In this document: positions 23,402 to 34,159 of the stretch, one piece after another
Position numbering within the stretch: position 1 is the first letter of the stretch
How the letters are laid out: the number at the start of each line of letters is the position of its first letter
Assembly: GCF_008831285.2 (NCBI RefSeq)
Contig: NC_045147.1
Coordinates: forward strand, 4,690,334 to 4,754,333
DNA: 64,000 bases
Source: Nymphaea colorata
Lineage: Eukaryota; Streptophyta; Magnoliopsida; Nymphaeales; Nymphaeaceae
Direction: 5' to 3'
Made by a program: the position numbers and the translations under genes
The notes under the pieces: generated by a model
Told to the model about the DNA's origin: nothing
Databases searched by the model: none
Seen by the model: only the letters and a program-made list of their open reading frames with translations

Positions 23402-24720
23402 ATGTATTCTTTCCAACGTGAAGTCACCTTCCCCTATGATCACATCCTCTTCAAGGAAGGACCCAAACGGTCTACTTATATCTCTCTTGAGTTTAAACCT
23501 TTGGCTCCCAAATGGTATCAGTCTTGGCATCCCACCTTTTCTCGGATGTTTCCTTTCTACTTTGAAGAATGTGGGCTAGAGATAGTGGCGGCTAAGGGTG
23601 GGCATCGGATCGGGCCGCCACCAGCCTGGCCCGGCCCGGTTGGGCCCAGGCTTGGGCCGAGAAAAACCTGGCCCAGGCCCAATAGTCCGGCCTGGGTCAG
23701 CCCGATAGGCCCGTTTAGGATTAAAAAAAATATTTTTTTTAAATTTTTTTTTGTTTTAATAATATATATTTATTATTAACAAATATATTTTATATTAAAA
23801 AAATATTTATAACTAAAAAAATTGTTTTTTTATTTTTAAACGGGCCAGCCCGATGCCCACCCCTAGTGGCAACAAAAGGAATGCAATCAGTGGATGGAAA
23901 TCTAGTACATGCAATTGTCGAGCGTTGGAACCCAAGGACCTCCTCTTTTTGGTTTCTGTGGAAGAAAATATTATTAGATGAATTTGCCAAAATACTAGAC
24001 CTCTCCACCCTGACTTGTAACCCAAATGAACCATTGGAGAAATAGTTCTTGATGAATCCGACTAAGATTAATGCAAATGACCTTATAGCTCACTTTACTA
24101 GACAAAAAACTTGACCCCTAGTAGAAAACCATGAGAGCCAAAGCATCAACCTAAAAAATTTATATGAAGAATTCGGAGCCTATGTTGAACCTTCCACCTT
24201 ATTTCAAAAATCCATATGAAGAATTAAATATTGTATAATGCTTTGCATATTAGAAGTATCCCTTTTACCGATGGAAGTGACCTCCTAGATATGCGTATTG
24301 CCCAACTTTTTTAGATATGAGGACATAGCAAGATCCGACACTTGTCAGTTGCAATTACAGCCTTAGCTTTCCTTTACTGAATACTCACCCGCTTCACCAT
24401 GGAGATGCTGACTTCACAGAAAGGTGCACATATGCATTATAATCGTTGTTCCTCAAGCACGCAGGTCCACAAACCAGTCTATTTAAAGACACTAATGGAG
24501 CATTGACAGTCTTAAAACAATACCGTCGTTTGATAGAGAAGTTGAATAAAGAATAAATCATTTGGGTCTATTTTGATCATCGTCACAGTCTGCCTCAATA
24601 CACTCACCATTATCCTGGGTGTGCCACACTTTTGGGCCCTTACTTCATAGTTTATTATTGTGCTGATAGATGCATAAGATAGTTCTCTCAGAAACAAAAA
24701 GTGGTTTTTTTGGTTGATCC
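23402..24720 (+). pseudogene. Plant-mobile-domain-like (PMD) ORF of the nested element
   Basis: Starts MYSFQREVTFPYDH at 23,402 and runs to about 23,592. It is broken there by a MITE and resumes at 23,866 as VATKGMQSVDG. Next comes AIVERWNPRTSSFWF followed by LLDEFAKILDLSTL, the typical 'ERW.P.T..F..P.....T..E.A.LL.L' opening of plant mobile domain (aminotransferase-like) or related retroelement ORFs. Near 24,610-24,715, GPYFIVYYCADRC then FSQKQKVV resembles the 'Y.P.RV.RQFG..Q' C-terminal motif. Stops occur at about 24,043, 24,110 and later. PMDs are known both in host proteins of the MAIN/MAIL1 type and in Ty3 and Mutator-like elements; the position between primer site and 3' LTR end favours the transposon class. 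Confidence 0.5.
23593..23865. mobile_element. hAT-type MITE (273 bp) inside the PMD ORF
   Basis: Terminal repeats TAAGGGTGGGCATCGG and CCGATGCCCACCCCTA match at 15 of 16 positions. Flanks GTGGCGGC (23,585-23,592) and GTGGCAAC (23,866-23,873) are a probable 8-bp target duplication with two differences. The ends are GC-rich (GGCCCGG words) and the middle is a long A/T tract. The coding frame of the surrounding ORF resumes exactly after the duplication. Confidence 0.85.
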
Positions 24721-24807
24721 TCGTACTAACGAGCGAGTCCCTTTCTCTCTCATTTTTAAAATAAAATCTCATTTTTATGGAGCACTCCCAAAACTAGGGT
24801 GCAAACA
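24712..24807 (+). repeat. Remnant of the 3' LTR (last about 96 bp)
   Basis: Homologous to 22,499-22,605, sharing GAGTCCCTTTCT, TCTCATTTTTAAAAT and TGGAGCACT. It ends in AACA at the target duplication. The rest of this LTR is missing. Confidence 0.7.
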
Positions 24808-24812
24808 ATAGC

Positions 24813-27540
24813 TTTGATCCAGACATGATTATTTTTTACTTCCTCAGATGCTCTTGGTTCTAATTCCCTTTCTATAGTGGCCAAAAAAATAGGGTGTTTT
24901 CCATAAAAAAATTTAAACGCCACATGGTTTTCGATAGTATGCATAATTGCCTTTATCTAATACAATCTTTCAAGCACCTAAGTGGTCGAATGATTCTTTG
25001 TGATCTTCTAGGCTCATTGACTTCAGCCTTGCCGCTCAGAACTTCATGAACTCCTATATTTTTTCGGTCAAAGTCTGTACTTGAACTTTTTTTGGTGCAT
25101 TATGATATCCTTGGTAGGTAAAAATGGCAACTAAATCATCATATATGCTAATGTTTGACAAAGTAGTCTCCCCTTGTTGACTTTCTTGATTATGGTGGTT
25201 TTTAAAAGATGGCACTGACCCATCAAATTTGACGTTTCTAGATATATACATGCACTGGTCATAAGGGTTGTACCATCTATAGCCTTTTTGGTGACTGAAT
25301 ATCCCATGAACATACACTTGCAAGCTTTGGGACTAAGCATGTCTCGTTCAGTTTTGTCGATCATAACATACATGGTGCTACCGAACATTTTCAAGTGATT
25401 GATGCTGATCTTGCATTCTGTAAGGATGTGAAGAAGTGATTTTCCTATTAGTTTGCAGCTAGGAGTTTGTTTAATTAGGTAACAAGATGTCATAATCGCT
25501 TTGCTCCGAAACTGTTTAGGCACACAAGACTAAAAAAGTAAGGAATAGGTAATTTCAAGAATATGACGATTTTTCCTTTCAACTACTCTGTTTCACAAGA
25601 ATATTGATGCAGCATACCACTCATATTCTAAAAATTTCCAAAAAAAAAGCTTTTAAACTCAGTCCCATTATCATTTCTTAGGGTTTTAATACAAAGATGA
25701 TATTGAGTTCTCACCATATTATAATAAATCACAAATTTTTAAAAAACTTGATCCTTAGAATAGAAGATATAACAATGACACTCTAGAGAAATCATCAATA
25801 AAATGATAAATAATATATGAAACCATTATAAGAGGCTACTAGGGTAAGACCATAAACATCAACATACACCCATTCAAATGGTTTACTAGCAATAGTTTCA
25901 GATAAACCAAAAGAAGGACGAGTCATTTTAGCATATTGACAAATTTCACACACATGTGAATCAAATGGTTCATGAGGAAATATTAAAGACAAAAGTATAC
26001 TAGATGGTTGGCCAAGTCTGCAATGCCATAATTGAGAATTAAATTCTGAGCTAGTAGTCATAGCAACATTATTAATTTGACTGATCATATACACTCAATT
26101 CTCTTTACTTCTGTCACCAATCATGTTCTTGGTCAACCTATCCTGAAAGATTACATTGGTTGAAGAATAACATTGCAATTTAGATCATGTGCAATCTTAG
26201 AGATAGAAAGAGGATTAGATGCTAGGTTAGGCTTATAGAGAATCTCCAAATCTTTTTTAAAAAAAAAGTTGTTTTTCTAACTCCCAACAATTTTAATGGA
26301 GGTGCCATTAGCTATAGTGACAGTTCTATTTTCAGCTTCATTTTCTATACCTTTCATGTTATCATGAAAACATGACATATATTCAGATGCACCTGAATCC
26401 ACGATCCAAGAATAAATTCTCTATAAAGAGAGGTGTTTGAATTCATACCTAGCTGATTCCCAGGTGAAGTGAACGCTGATGCAGTAGTTATTGTGTTGGT
26501 ATTTTTTTTGCCATTAAGATTTTCAATCATCTCTGCAGTGGTATCAAGAGTAACATCACCTTCTTTGATGTCAGATTGAACCAATTGGGCCTTCGGTTTA
26601 TACTGCTGCTTTAGATCTCCCATGTTGTTTGGCTAGCATTTTTCTCAGACGTGTCCCTCTTTCTTGCAGTACGTGCACACTGGTCATTTCCCTTTATTTC
26701 TGAACGGCTGAGCCTCTATTTTCTCTTCATCTTTCATGCTGACTGAGGCATTAAAGGCAACATTTTCAATATTTCCAACATTAGTTTTAGTATCAATAGT
26801 GTCATTGGTCTTCATAATCTTCCTTTTTTCTTCTCATAAGAGGGTGTTACACACCATATCCAACGATGGCAGATCAGATGTCATCAATATTTGGCTTCTT
26901 GCTTGTTCACAATCCTCACCTAAACCAGCTAAGAGTTTGAATGTTCGTTCTTGATCTCGCTGCCTCTTAATGCAAGCAAGATCTGTTGCAAGCAGACAAT
27001 GAGAGCCTATCTCATTCCACTTCCCTTTAAGCGTAGCAATATATTGACTCAAGGACATATGACTTTCTTCAAATCATAAATTTCATGAGAGAGTTGATAC
27101 ATGTATGTTGTACTATGTTTTTCACTATATAATTCTTTGGCAGCATTTGATATTTCTTCAACAGTTTTTAAATAATAAAAACTTTCAGCAAGTTAAGCAT
27201 CCACAGAATTCAATAACCAAGACATCATCATATGATTTCCAGACTCCCACTCATCATAGTTAGGGTCTTCAATAGCTGGTTTTGATTTTTTCCCATTAAC
27301 AAACCGTAGTTTAAATTTTCCACTCAAAAATAGAGTAGCAGATTTGGACCATGACATATAATTTAAGTCATTCAATGGAACATTTGTAATTTTGAGAATG
27401 GTGGTACCTGTCTCCTCAACAATATGTTGCTGCCTAGAAAACCCACTTGTCGAGTTTTGTCCTTGAGAATCATAGGTTCCTTCATTGCCATATGTGCCAT
27501 TGATAAGTGAAGAAAACAAAAGGGACTTGAAGCTTTGAAG
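24813..27540 (-). pseudogene. Copia 1 gag-protease-integrase remnant
   Basis: Minus-strand motifs in order. Gag start with LNDLNYMSWSKSATLFLSGK and MMMSWLLNSVDA (27,540-27,193), then YQLSHEIYDLKK and the UBN2-like LKGKWNEIGSH (about 27,190-26,834). A Cys-His knuckle region is near 26,680-26,620. The protease active site WIVDSGASEYMSCF is near 26,400. GAG-pre-integrase LWHCRLGQPS and CEICQYAKMTRPSF precede the integrase start PFEWVYVDVYG (26,094-25,800). The integrase tail has FRSKAIMTSCYLI, HLKMFGSTMYV and LSPKACKCMFMGYS (25,523-25,131). The RT lead-in SEEVKNNHVWIKA ends at 24,813. Several stops and shifts. In life this polyprotein would package, cleave, reverse-transcribe and integrate the element. 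Confidence 0.85.
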
Positions 27541-27550
27541 CCTTTCACTA

Positions 27551-27561
27551 CTCTGATACCA
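27551..27561 (-). promoter_or_regulatory. Primer binding site of copia 1
   Basis: TGGTATCAGAG directly abuts the 5' LTR. It is complementary to the 3' end of initiator tRNA-Met, the usual primer of plant copia elements. Confidence 0.9.
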
Positions 27562-27867
27562 TGATGAGATTTGGATGAGTAGAGAAAGAGAATAGACCAC
27601 ATTTATGTGGTTCGGATCTTAGATCCTACATCTACAATGAAAGCATCACACAGCTTTTGTGCTCTGTTTCTTCTTCTTTTTTTTATAGGTTAGACAGAAT
27701 TATGTAATTGTGGAAGAAATAAAATGGTAACAAGGAAGGTGTACAATCCTCAACGGCACATTAGTGGCTACAAGAAAGGCATATGGTAATAAATGCTAAC
27801 ACCAACAAAGTCAGACATCCTTGACAAATTTATTATGTGTGATGTCTGTAACTTAGACTTCTCATCA
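27562..27867 (-). repeat. 5' LTR of copia 1
   Basis: 306 bp with TGATGAGA...TCTCATCA ends, homologous to 18,281-18,599 with many substitutions and small indels. Confidence 0.9.
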
Positions 27868-28106
27868 CATAACCATCAAATAGAAACAACATGATTTTTA
27901 TGCACAGAGATAAATATCTTGAGCCATCCATAATTGATTAAAATGAATGTTGTAGTTAGAAAAACTGACCTGAGTGGACGAGTCAGATGTTGGCTGCAAT
28001 GTGGCCATGGGCCGACCTTGATTTGATTGGAGCCAATTGAACCGCATTCCTTGTTGATGTCTCTTGAAGTGGGACTTTCAAACGTTTGAGCTGAAGACAC
28101 CTGAGC

Positions 28107-28206
28107 TAGGATTGCAGATGCCTGAGGTGTAGCAGAGCTTGCTGAAGATGCCTGAGGTGTAGCAGAGCTTGCTGAAGATGCCTAAGGTGTAGCAGAGCTT
28201 GCTAAG
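28107..28206. repeat. 30-bp tandem repeat, about three copies
   Basis: Unit GATGCCTGAGGTGTAGCAGA plus GCTTGCTGAA, repeated with few changes. In the minus-strand ORF (28,078-28,575) it gives repeated FSKLCYTSGI. Looser CACCTAGGGTGAGGAGAGAGCTTGCT-like relatives continue to about 28,270, and CGCCTGAGGTGAGGAGC recurs near 28,405. Confidence 0.85.
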
Positions 28207-31200
28207 GTCGTCGTCTGGATTTTGCAACACTAGATGAAGACACCTAGGGTGAGGAGAGAGCTTGCTGAGGTCGTCTGGACTATGCAACGCTAGCTTAAGT
28301 TGCCTACACGCCTCAGCTAGGATTGCAGATGCCTTAGGTTTTTTCTTTTTCTTTTTCTTTTTTTTTGGGGGCGGGGGGAGGTGGTGGGGAGAGGGGGCTG
28401 AAGACGCCTGAGGTGAGGAGCTAGGTACCTCACGCCAACTAAAGAGCAAGCTTTTTGTTTGAAAATGCTTCGCTCCTCCTCTTGTTATTATGCTAAGTGT
28501 TCTATTTATAGATCTTGGGTTCTGCATAATGATTACAGATTTTCTAAAACTTGGTCTCTTCATCTTAGGGACCAAGTAATATCAGTAGAGATATTCTACT
28601 TAATTGAGAGGAAATAGAAGAGGGCTGCGGCACCTCTCTTCCACCCAACCATTTTTTTTATAACTTACAATTAAAGTGAAGGGGAAGAGAAGGGCATGCC
28701 TACTGTAGTTGTGTCTCTTACCAGGTTCTGAAAAGGGGATTGCCCTTAATTAGGATGACTCATCCTCTTTTTGATTTGGAGTTTTCCAAGAGTTACACAC
28801 TGTTGTAGTTGCTCCCTTAGTCTTTTTCTTGAAAACAGATCAGCTTAATTGAGCTGGTCTGTTTTGAATTTAAATTTTCTTTCTAAGAGTGATTTTGGGA
28901 ATGAGAAGAGCATGCCATTTGGGTGGGTCTTTGTCTGGTTCACTTAGAAAAATAGAACCAGCTTACCCAATGCTGATCTGGTTTTTGTAGAGAGAAAAGA
29001 AATCTGAAGAGATAATGCTGATCTGACCCTCTTTTCAAAGTTTTAATAGAACTTGAAGAGCACACCCAGGTTGGGGGCTTTTGGCTTTGAGAAGAATTCA
29101 GCTTTGAGCTGATTCTTCTTTAGCTTCCAAAATGTTTCAAATTGCTTTAAAAAGGGATCATCTTAATTAAGATGATCTACCTTAAATTTTTTAAAAAATA
29201 AGAGAGATTTTGGAGAGAAGTACGCCCACAAGGGGAAGAAACAGCTTACTTGGGGCTCATCCAAATTTTGTTCCCATTGTAATTGAGAGATTTTATAAAA
29301 GAAAGAGGAGCACACCTGTTGGGTGGCCTCTTGATTCAAATGGATTTTAGCTTTTGCAAGCTATTTCTAAAATTTTTTGAAGTTTAGAACTTGAGCTTCC
29401 ATCTCTGGAAAGTGTCAATTCTTGAGTTGATTTGAAATTTGTTCAAAATAATTTTAAAAGCAGGCAAGGTCTTGGTCCAAGTGAGTATTCATCAGAGCAC
29501 CTTGATTCATCTTATTTTTTCTTTATTAGAATTTCCCTAAATGATTCGAAGGAAGAAAATGGGGAGAGAGAGAGAAAGAGAGAGACACGTCCAACTATCT
29601 TCTCTTTGGCTGACTTGACTTCTTTTTCAAATGAAATCGATTTTGAAAGGGAGAATTTTAAATTCTCCCTAATTGTTCTCTTAGCTGGATTTTGATCTTA
29701 CTAAGGATCATTTTAATTTTCATTTTGAAACTTCTTGGATTAGACGACATAGCAACAAAGTTGATTTTTTTTTTTTTAGAAATTTTGAATTTGATGGGGC
29801 CCACCTAGTCCTCACACATGGTTTAGGTGAGTTCAGATTTAGTCAAAGTGCATCTAACTTTGACTTCACTCATTGAATGACTTTCATTCTAGAGTATAGA
29901 TTCTAGTTTGAATCATGTTTTCGACACTCATTATGGTGAGTCTCTGCCAAATTGATTGAATTTTCACTGTGTGCAATTCAATTACTGAGTAGACCAAATT
30001 CTTTTGACTTGTTTCAGTTGGATCTTATGATCATGCACTCTAAATTGTATAAATTGACTTGAGTTAACTTGAATTTAAGGTTTTTGTGACAGACAATTAA
30101 AATGGACATTTTAGTCCATAATTTTAGTACTAGAAAATTTGACTAATTTTTAATTTAGCTTGGATTAGGAAATACACATGGAAATTGAGTTTTGGACTTA
30201 GCTCCTTGGCCTTGGTCCATATTGATTTTTCAGAAATCTTGGTTAGTTTTAATTGAATTCCAATTTGAAATCTTGTTTCAAAATTGATAGAAGATTTTGA
30301 TTTTATAATTTAAGACTTGAATTGAAGTTTAAATGACAATTGATTCCTAATCTTTGGTCTAGGATTAGGTTGGGTAGCCATCAAAGTGGATTACTTCAAA
30401 TATTGCCTAAAATATTTTGTAAGACTTTCAAATTGCCATTGGTAAAATTTGAGAAAATTCAGGGTGTTAACAAATTCCTCTAAAACTTTCAATACAAGAC
30501 TAAACTTTTGGCATTGAAATTCGTGCTCCTCTTATGTGGCATGAAAAAACATATGTAAAACATATATTTTTTTCAGTATTTTGCTCATTTGGAGCCAAAT
30601 CTGCATGAAAATCAATCATGTTTGGAGTAGACTAATCTTTGCAAAGCTTTAAATGATCCATAAGCAATTGTCTGTGTTGACATGTTGCATGGAGTGAAAG
30701 TTTGATGCAAATATAATGGTGAGAAGGCACACATCAGACCATATATTGTATTAAATGTCAAAAAAAAAAAAATCATTTTGCAACCATTACGAATACCAAA
30801 TACAATTTTTTCTAAACCAAAGTGCTCAACTCAAAGTTCTGCATTAGTGATAAGCAACTATTCAGATTGACATTTGACATATTGCACCAAATTGAGTATG
30901 AAATTTATTACATATATGCATGTTTTATCAATATGGATCTTGGAATGGGACATAGTTCTTATATTTAAATCATAATCTGAATCTAGAGAAAATTTTAGAA
31001 AACATATATGGACATGGATACAAGATTCAAAGGCATATATCGCTGAATTCGTCTTTTTCACCACTTCAAGATCTAAATCTAGATAAAGTTCTAGAAAATA
31101 GATCTTGAATGCCATGGGAGTTTGTATCAAATTCCAAATAAGAGATCTAGATGACAATAGTTCATGGATCTAAAAAAGGTTGATGAAAATTTATAATTGA

Positions 31201-31780
31201 TGCTCAAAATATTATAATCTTAGATATATGTGACATATAACCTAAGTGCAGAGTGGCATGATTGAAGATGAAATTGATGTTTTGCCCTTGGACTTGGGTA
31301 AAATGTTTAAAAGGAAATGGAAGTTTTACTTCTAAGTGTGATCTCAAATTCAAATAGGATCAAATCATGGATTAGGCTTGGGCAAAAGTTCTTTGAATCA
31401 AAGAATACCATAAATTAAGGTATACATGACATATGTACTATATTGATGCAGAAAAATATGGCTCAAAAGGATATGACTGTTTTGCCCCTTGGTGTAATTT
31501 TGGAGCTCCAAGTGAGTTTGGTTGATTTGACTAAACCATTCCGTCAGCCTACTTCTAGATTGGCTTTGGCTGAAATTTCACTAAACATTATTTCCAATTT
31601 TTCCAAAATTTATAAGTTCAAAATGTGTCAAATTTATAAAGGGAAACTAGGGTAGGTTTGAAAAATCAGGTTATCATTAGAATTTTCATTGGTGGAACTA
31701 GAGGTGTTTAGATCAACTAGTTACTGTAAGGTTGTGTTGAAGGATCGACAAGATTTAATCTAATTTAGCTTAACTGAGCT
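28207..31780. other. AT-rich LTR-like sequence without a recognised gene
   Basis: The minus-strand ORF over 28,078-28,575 is repeat- and poly-Lys/Pro-driven and is not supported as a gene. A GA-rich stretch lies at about 29,559-29,586. GGGTGTTAACA at 30,462-30,472 is, on the minus strand, TGTTAACACCC, a sequence typical of plant Ty3 LTR starts. No boundary partner was found. Confidence 0.35.
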
Positions 31781-32455
31781 CAATTGTTGTTTTACAATGA
31801 GTTCCAAAACCTTGGAAACTAAATTGAACTAAAATCGGGGTGAATGAGCTACAAAAAGCTGAAGAAAGATAGATTTATACATGATAAACATGATGCTAGT
31901 ATGATTTAAGTTTATTCTATGAGGTTGAGCTCCAACTCAGCTCAGGCCCTTGAAAAACAAGAGGGAGTGGACAATAGACATTCAGAACGGAATTGAACTT
32001 AAATTGTGATGAACAAGCACAAATTGAGCTGAAGGAAGTATGACCATAGCTTGATTTTATCTCACTTTATCGGGTTGTGCTCAAATTTAGCTCAGAAACT
32101 TGAAGAACAAGAGAGAAAATAGGCTTTGGGGCATTCAAAACTGAATTTAACTCAACTCATGAAAAATTGACTCAAATTGATCTAAGGGAAGATAGATTTA
32201 TACATGGTAAACATGATCTTAGCTAGGTTCGAGCTTACTCAATCAAGTTGGGCTCAAATTCAACTTAAACCTTTAAAAAACAAGAGTGAGAGTGAGCTTT
32301 GGGACCTGTGGAATAGAACTAAACTCAAATTGGAATGAACAAACTCAAACCAATTGAGAGAAGATAGATTTATACATGGTTAAAATGATTGTAGGTCGGT
32401 TCAAATTGACTCAACCTAGCTCAATTGAAATGTAGCTCAGACCCTGCTAATAGGA
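31780..32455. repeat. Degenerate tandem repeat, period about 165-170 bp, four units
   Basis: The marker GAAGATAGATTTATACATG recurs near 31,866, 32,192 and 32,364, with a degraded copy near 32,030. Each is followed by a GCTCAAATTCAGCTCA-like block and then GAAAAACAAGAG. The order is conserved from unit to unit. Divergence suggests age. It lies next to LTR-like sequence and may be a satellite carried by a retroelement. Confidence 0.65.
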
Positions 32456-33530
32456 GAGAAAGTGTGTGACCCTGTGGAAATATGTAATTTATTTTATAAT
32501 TCAATGAGTTTGGTAATTCAAAGTAAGTGAAGTAATATTTTCTTTCCACTAAAGTAAACCTATCCTGAACTTGGTTGGACTTAAAGATGTACAACCGAGC
32601 TAAAAATTATAGCTTTAGGTTTTGGTTTGCTGACTTTAGCTAAGGTGAGTTGACTTAAGCATGTCAAAAGAGCTGGTGAGCTGATTTTAACTATCTTTAG
32701 ATACTCGTAGAGTTAAGCATTACCATATTTGAGTTTGGTCTAAATCATTACTAGGGTTTATATTTTTTGACATTCTGAAGCAAAATAGTCATTTGACATG
32801 TCAGAAAGTCAAGGTGTCTACAGTTTGACAAGGTTTTGATGTTATGAACATGGCAGGTGAATGACTTCAATAAGTTGATCAAGTAACAGTGAACTTGCTC
32901 TGAGATAGGGCAAACCTGGTGGGCTGATTCTAATGACTCCAGAAGACTTGAAAAGTGTTAGGTAATTCTCAGAGTTCTTGAATGAAATTTCAGACTTTAA
33001 GTTCAATATGACAGGTTGAAGGGGCAAAACAGTTTTTTAAGGTGGTGGCAACGTAGGTGATTTGGGTCTAGGTTCCTTCATCAATGGAGTTTTATTCGAA
33101 TGAATGGCCACGTTGTTGAAATTCCATTTTGGAAGCTAGCAAAAACACACTATGAAGGGAAAAATGACCGTTCATGGTAAAACCGAGTGCCCATGCCATA
33201 CTTTGAGTCAGGTCATGAAATCATGTACTCTGTGAGATGCAGGTGTTGGACCCATGTGGGCAGTGCAAGACAAGTGGCCTCGACATCTTGATGATTGCAT
33301 CTACGATGAAACATTGTTATTAACTACTCTTCACATCTAATTGGGGGTCGCTAATACTAACTTGGATCAAAATTTATTCAAACAATGTTGACATCACAAT
33401 GGCATGTCATAGGGACCTTAACAGCGAAGATGGAATCTTGAAAGCATCAGCCATTCATTTCCAAACTAAAGAGTATGGGTAATATGGAAAAACCTAAAAT
33501 TTTAAGGCATTGGGATGCTTCCAACATAGT
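32456..33530. other. LTR-like tail and spacer, no gene recognised
   Basis: AAGGTGTCTACA at 32,811-32,822 reads TGTAGACACCTT on the minus strand, another common Ty3 LTR start. The remaining sequence has no supported ORF. Confidence 0.35.
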
Positions 33531-33532
33531 CT

Positions 33533-33860
33533 GGGGCATAGCGTAGCTGGTTGAGCTAGGGGCCTGTACTAAGGCAGGTCTCTAGTTCGATTCCCGTGGG
33601 CGCTATGTTCCTGTGTCTTAAGGCGGTAGGGCGCGGCATCTAAGCTTAAGGGTGCACCGTTGCTATCGCTGACACCGACGCAGCTCAGGACCCCGGAGGC
33701 AGGGGGAATGGGGGGGCCTTCGGGCCTTTTTCGGGCGGTGGGATTAATACCCCTTGCTCACCCGAACATAGTCTGCCGTCCATGCGCACAATGGGTACTC
33801 ACTTCTACTCATGCGCGTATGCGTTCAACTCAATCTCCCAATTTCTATCTCTCCCTCAAT
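33533..33860 (+). mobile_element. tRNA-derived SINE-like element
   Basis: The head contains an A-box-like TAGCGTAGCTGG (33,539-33,550) and a B-box-like AGTTCGATTCC (33,584-33,594), spaced as in RNA polymerase III promoters. CATAGCG (about 33,537) and CGCTATG (about 33,600) can form a perfect 7-bp acceptor-type stem around them. The inner arms fit a tRNA poorly, so it is not called a functional tRNA gene. A GC-rich body follows (CGGGCC/TTCGGG words). The 3' end is uncertain. Confidence 0.5.
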
Positions 33861-34159
33861 TTCACGTGTTGGGGCACATTTGTGCGCCCCGACCCTGGAT
33901 CTTGGACCAGGTCTACGTCTCAATCCAGGTCTGTGATCTGGGTCAAGGTGATTAATCATTAATTAACCATGTTTTAACTGATCTAATCATGATTAGTTAA
34001 CTTAATCAATCATGAAACTTGATTAAGTTCCATAATTGCCATTAGCCAATAGGTTGAGTCCATGTCTCAAAAATCATTTCAAGAACTTAATAGGGACAAT
34101 TTTACCTTGGTCCTGCTCAAAAAACGGGATGTTTTATAGCTCTCTCCTTCCTTCCCTTT
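33861..34159. other. Possible LTR fragment start
   Basis: TGTTGGGGCACATTTGTGCG at 33,867 includes a near-palindromic GGGGCACA/TGTGCGCCCC hairpin and looks like the first bases of a Ty3 LTR. GATTAATCATTAATTAACC-type A/T words follow. No partner LTR was found. Confidence 0.3.

Larger units (their letters stand above)
19115..24807 (+). mobile_element. Ty3-like LTR element with mobile-domain ORF, inserted in copia 1
   Basis: The element starts CGTTATCACCCC, probably a mutated TGTTATCACCCC. It ends ...GGTGCAAACA and is flanked on both sides by ATAGC (19,110-19,114 and 24,808-24,812), a perfect 5-bp target duplication. Copia 1 protein reading stops at one side and resumes at the other. It consists of a long 5' LTR, a primer-site-like sequence, a decayed plant-mobile-domain-like ORF, and only the last about 95 bp of a 3' LTR. 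No gag-pol motifs were found, so pol and most of the 3' LTR were deleted or the element was non-autonomous. Confidence 0.75.
18281..27867 (-). mobile_element. Copia 1: Ty1/copia retrotransposon with both LTRs, interrupted by another element
   Basis: On the minus strand the order is 5' LTR (27,867-27,562), primer binding site TGGTATCAGAG (27,561-27,551), gag, protease, integrase, a gap, RNase H, polypurine tract (about 18,612-18,600) and 3' LTR (18,599-18,281). Gag-protease-integrase-RT-RNase H is the copia order. The body is split by a foreign LTR element at 19,115-24,807. The flanking 5-mers TGTAA (18,276-18,280) and CATAA (27,868-27,872) may be a decayed target duplication (two transitions). 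The RT domain is almost wholly deleted. The two LTRs differ at many sites, so insertion is old. Confidence 0.85.

Noticed and set aside
33537-33607. Possible functional tRNA gene
   Set aside because: Acceptor-type stem and boxes are present, but the anticodon and T arms do not fold well and repeat-like sequence follows; called SINE-like instead.
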